From Ruegeria faecimaris (GTDB lineage: Bacteria > Pseudomonadota > Alphaproteobacteria > Rhodobacterales > Rhodobacteraceae), in the NCBI RefSeq assembly GCF_900182615.1, contig NZ_FXTE01000002.1, positions 310,001-374,000 of the forward strand: DNA of 64,000 nucleotides, read 5' to 3'. The position numbers were made by a program, and so were the translations under genes. This document shows, piece after piece, positions 43,707 to 52,506 of the stretch. Below the pieces are notes generated by a model. It saw nothing but the letters and a program-made list of their open reading frames with translations, did no database searches and was not told where the DNA came from. Position 1 is the first letter of the stretch, and every line of letters starts with the position of its first letter.

Positions 43707-44447
43707 ATGCTCGACATTACATTTGCAGGAGCTTTGGTCGCCGGACTTTTGTCCTTTCTGTCGCCCTGCATCCTGCCAATTGTGCCGTTTTACCTCAGTT
43801 ATCTGGCGGGTGTCGGGATGGAGCAGATTACAGCGACATCCGCCATTTCCAGCGAGGTTCGCCGCCGGGCAACGCTTGCTGCAATCGCATTTGCGGCTGG
43901 AATTATAACCATCTTTATGGCTCTCGGGGCCACGGCTTCGATATTTGGTCAGCTGGTACGAGAATACTTCGATATTCTGCGTTGGATTGCTGCAGCCATC
44001 ATCATAGCGATGGGCCTGCATTTCCTGGGGTTAATTCGCATCGGGTTCCTGTATCGGCAGTTACGTGCAGATATTGGCGAGACATCAAACGTGAGCCTCA
44101 CTGGGGCATATGTACTTGGATTGGCATTTGCTTTTGGCTGGACGCCCTGTGTTGGGCCGGTGCTCGCTGCAATCCTGTTTACAGCGGCCGGAACCGAAAC
44201 GGCTTGGCGGGGCGCGGGGCTTCTGTTCGTTTACGGGGTTGGAATGACTGCACCGTTTGTTCTGGCGGCCTTTTTGGTTCGCCCCTTCATGCAATGGATG
44301 GTGCGGTTCAGGAAGCACTTGCCGCAGATCGAAATGGCAATGGGGGGGCTGTTGATCCTGTTCGGGGTCCTGATCGCAACCAACTCGATCAATCACATCG
44401 CACAATGGATGCTGGACTATATGCCCTGGCTTGCGGCCATAGGTTAA
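43707..44447 (+). CDS. soxV: SoxV, CcdA-like thiol-electron transporter
   Basis: A 246-aa inner-membrane protein with six helices, opening MLDITFAGALVAGLLSFLSPCILPIVPF. Cys in SPCILP and in GWTPCVGPVL are the two CcdA redox Cys. SoxV moves reducing equivalents from cytoplasmic thioredoxin to periplasmic SoxW/SoxS and so to SoxYZ. The ATG is chosen over an in-frame TTG two codons earlier. It is followed by soxW after 14 nt. Confidence 0.93.
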   Translation: MLDITFAGALVAGLLSFLSPCILPIVPFYLSYLAGVGMEQITATSAISSEVRRRATLAAIAFAAGIITIFMALGATASIFGQLVREYFDILRWIAAAIIIAMGLHFLGLIRIGFLYRQLRADIGETSNVSLTGAYVLGLAFAFGWTPCVGPVLAAILFTAAGTETAWRGAGLLFVYGVGMTAPFVLAAFLVRPFMQWMVRFRKHLPQIEMAMGGLLILFGVLIATNSINHIAQWMLDYMPWLAAIG

Positions 44448-44461
44448 TCCGGGAGGAAGAC

Positions 44462-45040
44462 ATGAAACGCACTTTGTCAGTTTTGATCGCATGCATGATA
44501 GGGGCTGCAGTCTCTGCTGCTGATCTGGGCGACGATGGATTGCATAAAACACCGTGGATGCGTGACACGTTCAAAGATCTTCGCGAGGATCTTGAAGAAG
44601 CGTCAGGTGAAGGTAAGCGGTTGGTTTTGTTCATTGAACAACGGGGCTGCATCTACTGTAAAAAGATGCACGAAGAGGTTTTCCCACAGCCCGACATGGC
44701 GGCGTTTATCGAAGAGAACTTTTTTGTCGTCCAGCTGGATTTGCATGGAAGCACCACGGCCACTGATTTTGACGGAGAAGAGAATGAGCAGAGAGCGCTG
44801 ATGCGCAAATGGGGGATTCTGTTTACCCCAACGCTTGTTTTTCTGCCGGAAGAGGTGCCCGAGGCTGCCTCAGCCATCGATGCTGCCGTTGCTGTAATGC
44901 CGGGAGCATTCTCCAAGGGAACAACCTTAGACCTTTTCACCTGGGTCGATCAGAAGCGATATGAACTTGATAATGGCGAAGATTTCCAAAGGTATCACGC
45001 GCGGCGCATTCAGGAGCGAAACAATATTTCGCAGGAGTGA
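44462..45040 (+). CDS. soxW: SoxW periplasmic thioredoxin-like protein
   Basis: A 192-aa exported thioredoxin-fold protein (signal about 1-19, ending VSAA), active site CIYC (Cys63, Cys66) and cis-Pro in GILFTPTLVFLP. SoxW receives electrons from SoxV. A GGGAGG site precedes the ATG. The same frame also stays open upstream through soxV but that part is out of frame with the real soxV, so there is no fusion. Confidence 0.92.
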   Translation: MKRTLSVLIACMIGAAVSAADLGDDGLHKTPWMRDTFKDLREDLEEASGEGKRLVLFIEQRGCIYCKKMHEEVFPQPDMAAFIEENFFVVQLDLHGSTTATDFDGEENEQRALMRKWGILFTPTLVFLPEEVPEAASAIDAAVAVMPGAFSKGTTLDLFTWVDQKRYELDNGEDFQRYHARRIQERNNISQE

Positions 45041-45061
45041 GATTGGGCGTTACAGATAAAA

Positions 45062-45081
45062 AAATTCATTATGATGAATTT
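45062..45081. promoter_or_regulatory. Palindrome AAATTCAT-N4-ATGAATTT in the soxW-soxX gap
   Basis: A perfect 8-bp inverted repeat lies about 91 nt before soxX. The TTCAT/ATGAA half-sites resemble the TGAATG units of the other sox gaps, and this is the wx gap where SoxR binding is known in a related system. The match is looser than at the other sites. Confidence 0.5.
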
Positions 45082-45171
45082 GATGTTGCGATAAACCATG
45101 TTCGTCGACTACGGTGCACAAAGTCTTTGGGTCGCAAAGCGCCACAGGCGCGGTAGCAAATGGGAGGGATC

Positions 45172-45648
45172 ATGAAGCTGAGACTCTTAACACTGGCATC
45201 CGCTATGATGGGCGTTGCCGCATTTGCCGAAGAGACAAGTCCGAAAGACGTACCCTATGACGACTATGGTGCAATCGAGGTCTCTCTGACCGATGTTAAT
45301 GGGGACGCGGCAAATGGCGCACTCATCGTTGGCGACAAGTCCAAAGGTAATTGCGTGGCCTGCCACGCGGTCTCAGCTTTGGCGGACATTCCGTTCCATG
45401 GTGAGGTTGGCCCGATGCTGGATGGCGCCGGTGATCGTTGGACCGAAGCAGAGCTTCGCGGTTTAGTCGCAAACGCGAAAATGACGTTCGAAGGCACGGT
45501 AATGCCGGCGTTCTACAAGGATGACGGATATATCCGTCCAGGCGATGCCTATACGGGCAAAGCGCCAACGGCGCCTTTAACGACGATCCTGACTGCACAG
45601 GAAATCGAGGACGTGGTCGCGTTTCTAGCGACACTGAAAGAGGAATAA
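45172..45648 (+). CDS. soxX: SoxX monohaem cytochrome c
   Basis: A 158-aa periplasmic cytochrome (signal MKLRLLTLASAMMGVAAFA) with one haem site CVACH (61-65) and a probable Met ligand in GTVMPAFY. With SoxA it forms SoxXA, which couples thiosulfate oxidatively to the SoxY Cys. The second ATG is chosen because GGGAGGG lies between it and an ATG 12 nt upstream. Confidence 0.95.
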   Translation: MKLRLLTLASAMMGVAAFAEETSPKDVPYDDYGAIEVSLTDVNGDAANGALIVGDKSKGNCVACHAVSALADIPFHGEVGPMLDGAGDRWTEAELRGLVANAKMTFEGTVMPAFYKDDGYIRPGDAYTGKAPTAPLTTILTAQEIEDVVAFLATLKEE

Positions 45649-45694
45649 TCTCGCCTTCTGGCGTGACTTTTCGAAGATTCAAAGGAGATTGAAA

Positions 45695-46111
45695 ATGGAA
45701 CTCTCTCGCCGCGAGACTCTGGCCCTTGGGCTGGGCGCCGCGTTCCTGACAATTATGCCGCTACGAGCGAATGCAGCTGCTGAAGATGCGATCTCCGCAT
45801 TTTCAGGCGGGGCAGATGTGGCTGATGGCGGTGTTACACTGACGGCACCGGAAATCGCGGAAAACGGAAACACCGTACCAATCGAAGTCAGTGCTCCGGG
45901 CGCAGCTGCAATTCTGATCGTGGCCGCAGGCAACCCCGAACCGGGCGTGGCAACGTTCAATTTCGGCCCGCTGGCTGCTGAACAAGCCGCTTCAACCCGC
46001 ATCCGTCTTGCCGGAACGCAGGATGTCATTGCCGTGGCGAAGATGGCAGATGGCAGTTTTGCCAAAGCGTCCGCGACCGTAAAAGTGACAATCGGAGGGT
46101 GCGGCGGTTAA
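45695..46111 (+). CDS. soxY: SoxY sulfur-substrate carrier
   Basis: A 138-aa Tat-exported protein (SRRETLALGLGAAFL) with an immunoglobulin-like core and the C-terminal swinging arm GGCGG, whose Cys136 carries the sulfur intermediate. AAAGGAG precedes the ATG. SoxY pairs with SoxZ, encoded next, and is exported as a complex because SoxZ has no signal. Confidence 0.96.
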   Translation: MELSRRETLALGLGAAFLTIMPLRANAAAEDAISAFSGGADVADGGVTLTAPEIAENGNTVPIEVSAPGAAAILIVAAGNPEPGVATFNFGPLAAEQAASTRIRLAGTQDVIAVAKMADGSFAKASATVKVTIGGCGG

Positions 46112-46145
46112 TCGCCACGCGCCCTGAAGAACAGGAGATTAACCA

Positions 46146-46475
46146 ATGGCATCCGGTGTAAAACCCCGCGTCAAGGTTCCAAAGACAGCCGCTGCTGGCG
46201 AAGCTGTTACGATCAAGACACTGATCAGCCACAAGATGGAAAGCGGCCAGCGCAAGGATAAAGAAGGCAACGTCATCCCGCGTTCGATCATCAACCGTTT
46301 CACCTGCGAGTTTAACGGAGAAATGGTGATTGATGTGACTATGGAGCCTGCGATTTCGACAAATCCGTACTTCCAGTTCGAAGCAACCGTGCCCGAGGCC
46401 GGTGAGTTTGTCTTCACCTGGTACGATGATGATGGCTCAGTTTACGACGAGAAGAAAACGATCGAGATCGCCTGA
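46146..46475 (+). CDS. soxZ: SoxZ, partner of SoxY
   Basis: A 109-aa beta-sandwich protein without signal peptide (ASGVKPRVKVPKTAAAGEAV, RSIINRFTCEFNG, FVFTWYDDDGSVY). Length and motifs are typical. It is co-exported with SoxY through the Tat pathway and presents the carrier to SoxXA, SoxB and SoxCD. Confidence 0.96.
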   Translation: MASGVKPRVKVPKTAAAGEAVTIKTLISHKMESGQRKDKEGNVIPRSIINRFTCEFNGEMVIDVTMEPAISTNPYFQFEATVPEAGEFVFTWYDDDGSVYDEKKTIEIA

Positions 46476-46545
46476 CGGCTCGACCACTAAGGAAGGCTAG
46501 CGCTGGTTGTGATTTCTGGCGCTGGCCCACCAAGGGAGGAACGTA

Positions 46546-47391
46546 ATGAATACCAAGGCACTTACGGCGATCGCGGCTGTTCTGGCTTTCCCAGTGGCAG
46601 CAATGGCTGGACCGGACGAAGATAATCTTGTGATCAATGACGAGCTGAATATGACCTCGGTCACCGAGGCCTCGGCGCATCTGGAGAATTTGGACACGAT
46701 CTATTCGGGTTGGCATTTCCGCACAGATGAAACTCAGGCACTGCAGATTGATGATTTTGACAATCCGGCAATGATCTTCGTCGATCAGGCAGCCGACCTC
46801 TATGAGGCAGTTGATGGTGCTGCAGGTGAAAGTTGTGCCTCGTGCCATGATGGAGTGGAAAGCTTCAAAGGACTGCAGGCGTCCATGCCCAAGGTCGATG
46901 CTGAAAGCGGCGAGCTGGTGGTTATGGAAGATCTGATCAACAAGTGCCGTACCGATCGCATGGAGGCCGATGCCTGGAAATGGTCTGGTGGTGACATGCA
47001 GGGTATGGTCGCATTGATCGGTCTGCAGTCACGCGGGATGCCCATGAACGTTGCTATTGATGGTGATGCCGCGCCATTCTGGGAACAGGGAAAGGAAATC
47101 TATTATACCCGCTACGGTCAGTTGGAACTGAGCTGTGCCAACTGTCATGAAGAAAACTGGGGCAATATGATCCGAGCGGATCACCTGAGCCAGGGTATGA
47201 TAAATGGATTCCCTACCTATCGTTTGAAGCAGGCCAAACTGATCTCGCGCCACAATCGGTTCCGCGGTTGTATTCGCGATACACGTGCGGAAACCTTTGC
47301 CGAAGGGTCGGACGAGTTCCGGGCACTGGAGCTCTATGTCGCCTCGCGTGGCAACGGGCTTTCAGTCGAAACCCCAGCTGTACGTCAATAA
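46546..47391 (+). CDS. soxA: SoxA di-haem cytochrome c
   Basis: A 281-aa exported cytochrome (signal about 1-21) with two haem sites CASCH (97-101) and CANCH (197-201) and the active-site Cys242 in RFRGCIRDTRAE, which serves as haem ligand/persulfide site in SoxXA. The di-haem form matches the Paracoccus/Rhodovulum type. A terminator follows directly, so soxA ends the first plus-strand transcript. Confidence 0.95.
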   Translation: MNTKALTAIAAVLAFPVAAMAGPDEDNLVINDELNMTSVTEASAHLENLDTIYSGWHFRTDETQALQIDDFDNPAMIFVDQAADLYEAVDGAAGESCASCHDGVESFKGLQASMPKVDAESGELVVMEDLINKCRTDRMEADAWKWSGGDMQGMVALIGLQSRGMPMNVAIDGDAAPFWEQGKEIYYTRYGQLELSCANCHEENWGNMIRADHLSQGMINGFPTYRLKQAKLISRHNRFRGCIRDTRAETFAEGSDEFRALELYVASRGNGLSVETPAVRQ

Positions 47392-47398
47392 CGAATGA

Positions 47399-47429
47399 CC
47401 CGCTTGGGCAATGCCCGGAGCGGGTTTTT
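47399..47429 (+). terminator. Intrinsic terminator after soxA
   Basis: CCCGCT/AGCGGG enclosing a second stem GGGC/GCCC and followed by TTTTT, starting 8 nt after the soxA stop. It separates soxVWXYZA from soxB onward. Confidence 0.8.
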
Positions 47430-47440
47430 CACTTATATAA

Positions 47441-47461
47441 CATTCACACATTTATATGTGT
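47441..47461. promoter_or_regulatory. SoxR-type element and palindrome in the soxA-soxB gap
   Basis: CATTCACACATT is the exact reverse complement of the AATGTGTGAATG in the soxS-soxV gap. It overlaps a perfect ACACAT-N4-ATGTGT repeat (47446-47461). It lies 18-38 nt before the soxB ATG, just after the terminator, in position to control a second sox promoter. Confidence 0.6.
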
Positions 47462-47478
47462 AATAGGAAAGCTGATAG

Positions 47479-49176
47479 ATGATTTCTCGACGTGACTTCT
47501 TGCAGGTTTCAATGGCGGCCTCGGCTCTGTTCGGAGCGTCCGGGTTTGGCAACTGGGCCAAGCTTGCTGCGCAGCAAAGTCTAACGCAGGATCAACTGCT
47601 AGAGTTCGAGACCTTTGGCAATATCAGCCTGATTCATGTCACCGACATTCACGCGCAACTCAAACCAATTTATTTCCGTGAACCCGAAGTCAATCTTGGT
47701 ATTGGCGATGCAAGAGGACAGATGCCGCATGTTACTGGCGCCGCGTTCCGCAAGGCATACGGGATAGAAGATGGAAGCCGGTCGGCCTATGCGCTGACCT
47801 ACACCGATTTTGAGTCACTGGCCAAGACCTACGGTCGGGTGGGTGGCTTGGATCGGGTCTCAACTGTCATTAACGCCATTCGAGCGGACCGTCCTGATGC
47901 GTTGCTTCTTGACGGGGGTGATACTTGGCACGGTTCTTACACCTGCTATCAGACGGCCGGTCAGGACATGGTCAACGTCATGAATGCGCTGAAACCCGAT
48001 GCGATGACTTTCCATTGGGAGTTCACGTTGGGCAGTGATCGTGTCAATGAGATTGTCGAAGGTTTGCCTTTTGCCGCCTTGGGGCAGAACATTTTTGACG
48101 CGGAATGGGATGAGCCCGCAGAGATGTTCAAACCCTACAAGTTCTTTGATCGGGGCGGTTCCAAGATTGCGGTGATCGGACAGGCCTTCCCTTACATGCC
48201 GATTGCAAATCCGGGATGGATGTTCCCCGAATACTCGTTTGGGATCCGGGATGAGAACATGCAGGCAATGGTGGACGAAGTTCGCGATGCCGGCGCCGAT
48301 GTCGTTGTCGTCCTAAGCCATAACGGCTTTGATGTGGATAAGAAGATGGCGGGTCGTGTTCAGGGGATAGACGTTATCCTCAGTGGCCACACCCATGACG
48401 CGCTGCCCGAGCCGGTTCTGGTGGGTAAAACGCATATCATCGCATCTGGATCGAACGGCAAATTCGTCAGCCGTGTGGATCTCGACGTGCGCGATGGGCA
48501 GATGATGGGGCTAAAGCACAAGCTTATCCCGATTTTCTCTGATGTTATTGCACCAGATCCTGCGATCACTGCTCTGATAAATGATCAGCGCGCGCCTTAT
48601 GAGGCGGCGCTGAGTGAGGTGATCGGCAAAACGGACTCGTTGCTGTACCGCCGCGGCAACTTCAACGGCACTTGGGATGACCTGATCTGCGATGCTCTGA
48701 TCAATGAGCGTGAGGCAGATATCGCAATGTCGCCCGGCGTCCGTTGGGGGCCGTCAATCCTGCCGGGGCAGGAAATAACGCGCGAGGATATTTGGAACGT
48801 CACCTCGATGTCCTATCCGAACGCCTATCGCACAGAAATGACCGGGGAGTTCATCCATGTCATCCTGGAAGATGTCGGCGACAATCTGTTCAATCCCGAC
48901 CCCTATTACCAGCAGGGTGGCGACATGGTCCGCGTTGGCGGGTTGGGTTATCGGATCGACGTAACCAAGCCGCAGGGGCAGAGGATCAGCGACATGACGC
49001 TGTTGAAAACCGGTGAGGCGATCGACCCGGCCAAGTCCTATGTCGTGGCCGGTTGGGCCAGCGTCAACGAAGGCACCGAGGGCCCGCCGATTTGGGATGT
49101 CGTCGAAAACCATGTTCGCAACCTTGGCACCGTAACGGTGCAAGAGAACACCAGTGTCGAAGTAATCGGCGCTTAA
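47479..49176 (+). CDS. soxB: SoxB thiosulfohydrolase
   Basis: A 565-aa Tat-exported (SRRDFLQVSMAASALF) dimanganese enzyme that hydrolyses the sulfonate from SoxY-bound thiosulfate. The 5'-nucleotidase-like metal site is visible in VTDIHAQLKPIY, LLDGGDTWHGS, LSHNGFD and ILSGHTHD, with substrate-domain motifs further on. Length and order are typical. It opens the second plus-strand sox unit. Confidence 0.97.
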   Translation: MISRRDFLQVSMAASALFGASGFGNWAKLAAQQSLTQDQLLEFETFGNISLIHVTDIHAQLKPIYFREPEVNLGIGDARGQMPHVTGAAFRKAYGIEDGSRSAYALTYTDFESLAKTYGRVGGLDRVSTVINAIRADRPDALLLDGGDTWHGSYTCYQTAGQDMVNVMNALKPDAMTFHWEFTLGSDRVNEIVEGLPFAALGQNIFDAEWDEPAEMFKPYKFFDRGGSKIAVIGQAFPYMPIANPGWMFPEYSFGIRDENMQAMVDEVRDAGADVVVVLSHNGFDVDKKMAGRVQGIDVILSGHTHDALPEPVLVGKTHIIASGSNGKFVSRVDLDVRDGQMMGLKHKLIPIFSDVIAPDPAITALINDQRAPYEAALSEVIGKTDSLLYRRGNFNGTWDDLICDALINEREADIAMSPGVRWGPSILPGQEITREDIWNVTSMSYPNAYRTEMTGEFIHVILEDVGDNLFNPDPYYQQGGDMVRVGGLGYRIDVTKPQGQRISDMTLLKTGEAIDPAKSYVVAGWASVNEGTEGPPIWDVVENHVRNLGTVTVQENTSVEVIGA

Positions 49177-49200
49177 GAAACCGATGGAGACCTAAGAGAT

Positions 49201-50463
49201 ATGGATGACGCGTTCAAACCGTCCCGCCGGGCCTTCCTGAAAGGCAGTGCCGCGGTCGCCGCAGGATCCGTTGCAGGTGCGGCAGCGGCAGAAACACCCG
49301 ACCCACTGATAACAGAGCTGCAGGATTGGGCATCTTATACGGGGGCAGGTGTTGATGAGACGCCTTATGGCATGCCGATCAGCTTTGAATCCCATGTCGT
49401 GCGCCGCAATGTGGAATGGCTGACCGCCTCTCCGATTTCGTCGATCAACTTCACGCCGATCCACGCGCTCGATGGCACGATCACTCCGCAGGGATGCGCC
49501 TTTGAGCGTCACCATTCAGGCGCGATCGAGCTGCGCAAGGAGGACTACCGCCTGATGATCAACGGGCTGGTTGATCGCCCGCTTGTCTTTACATACGAAG
49601 ACATTGAGCGGTTCCCGCGCGAAAACCACGTGTATTTCTGCGAATGTGCGGCGAACACAGGTATGGAGTGGGCTGGTGCGCAACTCAACGGCGTCCAATT
49701 TACTCATGGCATGATTCACAACATGGAATACACCGGTGTTCCGCTGCGCGCGCTGTTGCAGGAAGCAGGTGCCGACATCTCACCTGACAAATGGGTCTAT
49801 GTTGAGGGCGCAGATGCGTCGTCCAATGGCCGCTCTATCCCGATGGAAAAAGCGCTGGATGACGTGTTGGTTGCATTCAAGGCGAATGGCGAAGCGCTGC
49901 GCATGGAGCATGGGTACCCTGTGCGTCTCGTGGTGCCGGGTTGGGAAGGCAACATGTGGGTCAAGTGGCTGCGCCGGATCGAGGTTGTCGATATGGCGGT
50001 CGAAAGCCGCGAAGAAACATCAAAATACACCGATGTTTACGTCGATGGCACGGCCCAGAAATGGACTTGGGTGATGGATGCTAAGTCTGTCATCACCTCA
50101 CCCAGCCCGCAAATGCCGATCAAACACGGACCGGGTCCGCTGGTCATTTCCGGGCTTGCCTGGTCAGGCCACGGACAAATTACACGGGTCGATGTGTCAA
50201 AGGACGGTGGGATCACATGGGAGACAGCGCGTCTTGGTAAGCAGGGCGACACCAAGGCTCTTACACGTTTCTATCTCGATACGAACTGGGACGGGGTGCC
50301 AATGCTCTTGCAGGCCCGGGCAATAGACGAGACCGGTTATGTGCAACCAACCAAAGACCAGTTGCGTGAAAAACGCGGAGAAAACTCGGTCTACCACAAC
50401 AACTGTATCCAGACTTGGTACGTGAGCGCAGAAGGGATCGCCGAGAATGTTGAAGTCTCTTAG
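49201..50463 (+). CDS. soxC: SoxC molybdenum subunit of sulfur dehydrogenase
   Basis: A 420-aa Tat-exported (SRRAFLKGSAAVAAG) sulfite-oxidase-fold protein with the cofactor Cys in VYFCECAANTGMEW and the dimerisation domain from about 300. SoxCD oxidises the SoxY-bound sulfane sulfur by six electrons; its presence means thiosulfate goes fully to sulfate without sulfur globules. The stop overlaps soxD by 17 nt. Confidence 0.95.
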   Translation: MDDAFKPSRRAFLKGSAAVAAGSVAGAAAAETPDPLITELQDWASYTGAGVDETPYGMPISFESHVVRRNVEWLTASPISSINFTPIHALDGTITPQGCAFERHHSGAIELRKEDYRLMINGLVDRPLVFTYEDIERFPRENHVYFCECAANTGMEWAGAQLNGVQFTHGMIHNMEYTGVPLRALLQEAGADISPDKWVYVEGADASSNGRSIPMEKALDDVLVAFKANGEALRMEHGYPVRLVVPGWEGNMWVKWLRRIEVVDMAVESREETSKYTDVYVDGTAQKWTWVMDAKSVITSPSPQMPIKHGPGPLVISGLAWSGHGQITRVDVSKDGGITWETARLGKQGDTKALTRFYLDTNWDGVPMLLQARAIDETGYVQPTKDQLREKRGENSVYHNNCIQTWYVSAEGIAENVEVS

Positions 50464-51772
50464 TCATGTTTTCCTGCCCGTATTTGGCGGTACGGCGTTG
50501 GTGCTTGCGGTAGCTGTGTCTTTCGCGAACCGGAACTACGGCCACTCGAAGATAGAGACATTGGAAACCCGGATAGGGCAGGTTGAGGCGCATGCAGCAG
50601 TTGCCCAGGAGAATGCGGAAGCAGAATCCAAACGAGCAGCCGAACTGGAGATCAAAGTCGAAGAAATCCAGGCAGCGGCGGCAGAACGGGTCGCCAATGG
50701 TGCGAACTTGACCGCATCCGCGCCCATCCGCGAGAGTAGCCTTGGGCTTGGGCGGTCGGCACTGAAGGAAGAGATCGCGGCCTGGGACGTTGACGTCTTG
50801 CCTGATGGGCGTGGCCTACCCGTAGGTTCAGGCGACGTCTGGACCGGAGAAGAGGTGTTTGTGGCCCGCTGTGCGTCGTGCCACGGTGAATTTGCCGAAG
50901 GTGCCGATAACTGGCCTGTTCTGGCCGGTGGGTTTGACACGCTTGCAGACGAAGATCCTGTAAAAACCGTTGGGTCATATTGGCCACATTTGTCGACTGC
51001 CTGGGATTACATTTCCCGCTCAATGCCCTTTGGTGAAGCGGGCACGCTGACAGCGGATGAGACCTACGCAATTGTCGCATACATCCTCTACTCCAATGAT
51101 TTGGTGGATGACGATTTCGAGCTGAACAACGAAAACTTCGCCGAGTTTAAAATGTACAATATGGACGGTTTCGTTGTCGATGTACGACCCGAGACCGAAT
51201 ACACTGAATGGCGCAAAGAGCCTTGCATGGAGAACTGCAAGGCAGAGGCCGCCGTCACGATGCGTTCTGTTTTTCTGGTTGAGACTCCCGCGGAGGGTGG
51301 TTCGAACTCGGTCATGAATAATGCCAGCCCGGATGAGTTGCCGACGTTTTCGGCAGAAGGCCCCTCGTTCATTCCAACTGCAGCGCCAAAGCCTGATGAA
51401 GAGGCCGCAGCCATACCGGCCGCTCAAGAAACCAAAGTGACAGACGAGGTTACAGAACTGGCTGCTGCCGGAGAGAAAGTCTTTAAGAAGTGTAAATCCT
51501 GCCATCAAATTGGTGAAGGTGCAAAGCACAGCACTGGGCCTGCTCTGAACGGGGTAATCGGAGCTAATGCTGGATCGGTCGAGGGCTTCAAATACTCCAA
51601 AGCGATGCAGGCGTCTGCGGAGGCAGGGCTAGTCTGGACCGATGAAGAAATGGCTGCCTTTCTTGCGAAGCCCAAGGAATACATGAAAGGCACAAGGATG
51701 TCTTTTGCAGGTCTCAGAAAACAGGACGATATCAAAGCTTTGATCATCTATCTAAAGACGTTTGGAAGTTGA
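50447..51772 (+). CDS. soxD: SoxD di-haem cytochrome c with N-terminal anchor and coiled coil
   Basis: A 441-aa protein. The first haem site is CASCH (142-146) in a SorB-like cytochrome domain; the second CKSCH (349-353) belongs to a class I cytochrome c at the C-terminus, followed by Met in TRMSFAGL. The N-terminus has a hydrophobic segment (about 5-25) and then an unusual helix rich in Glu/Ala/Lys (about 30-83, for example RIGQVEAHAAVAQENAEAES), likely a coiled coil. An Ala/Pro/Glu-rich linker joins the domains. It accepts electrons from SoxC. Confidence 0.92.
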   Translation: MLKSLSHVFLPVFGGTALVLAVAVSFANRNYGHSKIETLETRIGQVEAHAAVAQENAEAESKRAAELEIKVEEIQAAAAERVANGANLTASAPIRESSLGLGRSALKEEIAAWDVDVLPDGRGLPVGSGDVWTGEEVFVARCASCHGEFAEGADNWPVLAGGFDTLADEDPVKTVGSYWPHLSTAWDYISRSMPFGEAGTLTADETYAIVAYILYSNDLVDDDFELNNENFAEFKMYNMDGFVVDVRPETEYTEWRKEPCMENCKAEAAVTMRSVFLVETPAEGGSNSVMNNASPDELPTFSAEGPSFIPTAAPKPDEEAAAIPAAQETKVTDEVTELAAAGEKVFKKCKSCHQIGEGAKHSTGPALNGVIGANAGSVEGFKYSKAMQASAEAGLVWTDEEMAAFLAKPKEYMKGTRMSFAGLRKQDDIKALIIYLKTFGS

Positions 51773-51774
51773 CG

Positions 51775-52479
51775 ATGCGTTGGTCGAACGCGCTTGTCTG
51801 TGCCGCGTTCTTTGGGGCTACTGCTTCATCGACCTACGCTGCAGAAGACCTTGGCGATGCTGAGGCAGGGAAAGCCGTGTTTGCCAAATGCAAAGGCTGT
51901 CATCAGGTTGGAAAGGGGGCCGAAAACAAAATCGGTCCGCATCTGAATGGGATTTTTGGGCGCAGGGCAGCTGGTCTGGATGGCTTTAGCTATTCCAAAA
52001 GCCTTGCGCGCGCGGGTAGCTCGGGTCTGGAGTGGCACGCTGACACACTGTCTGCGTACATCGAAAACCCACGTGCATTCGCGTCAGGCACCAGGATGAG
52101 TTTTGGTGGCCTGAAAGACCCGGAAGACCGCGCCAACGTGATCGCCTATTTGCGGGATTTTTCCGACAATCCTCAGGACATCCCAGAAGCGGACCCGACG
52201 GCGAAGGGCACGGATCATTCTATCGACCCCGCGATCTTGGCGATTCAAGGAGATCCGGAGTACGGCGCATATCTCAGCAGCGAATGTACAACGTGCCATC
52301 AGATCGACGGAGGCGATGAGGGCATTCCCTCGATCGTGTATTGGCCTGACGAAGACTTCGTGGTCGCCATGCACGCATATAAAGATAAACAGCGGCCACA
52401 CCCGGTCATGCGAATGATTGCCGGACGGCTGAGCAATGACGAGATCGCGGCATTGGCTGCCTACTTCAATAATCCATAG
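51775..52479 (+). CDS. soxE: SoxE-like di-haem cytochrome c
   Basis: A 234-aa exported cytochrome (signal about 1-23) with haem sites CKGCH (39-43) in a class I domain and CTTCH (171-175) in a shorter one. The first domain closely resembles the SoxD C-terminal domain (KIGPHLNGIFGRRAAGLDGFSYSKSL), which suggests duplication. In Paracoccus the di-haem SoxE is the partner of SoxF. It begins 2 nt after the soxD stop. Confidence 0.88.
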   Translation: MRWSNALVCAAFFGATASSTYAAEDLGDAEAGKAVFAKCKGCHQVGKGAENKIGPHLNGIFGRRAAGLDGFSYSKSLARAGSSGLEWHADTLSAYIENPRAFASGTRMSFGGLKDPEDRANVIAYLRDFSDNPQDIPEADPTAKGTDHSIDPAILAIQGDPEYGAYLSSECTTCHQIDGGDEGIPSIVYWPDEDFVVAMHAYKDKQRPHPVMRMIAGRLSNDEIAALAAYFNNP

Positions 52480-52506
52480 TGACTGTGTCCAAGAGGAGGA
52501 AACGCG

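Noticed and set aside
43679..45040. A 453-codon open frame spanning soxV and soxW as a fusion protein
   Set aside because: Its first half is out of frame with soxV and has no protein-like composition; only the part from the soxW ATG is real.
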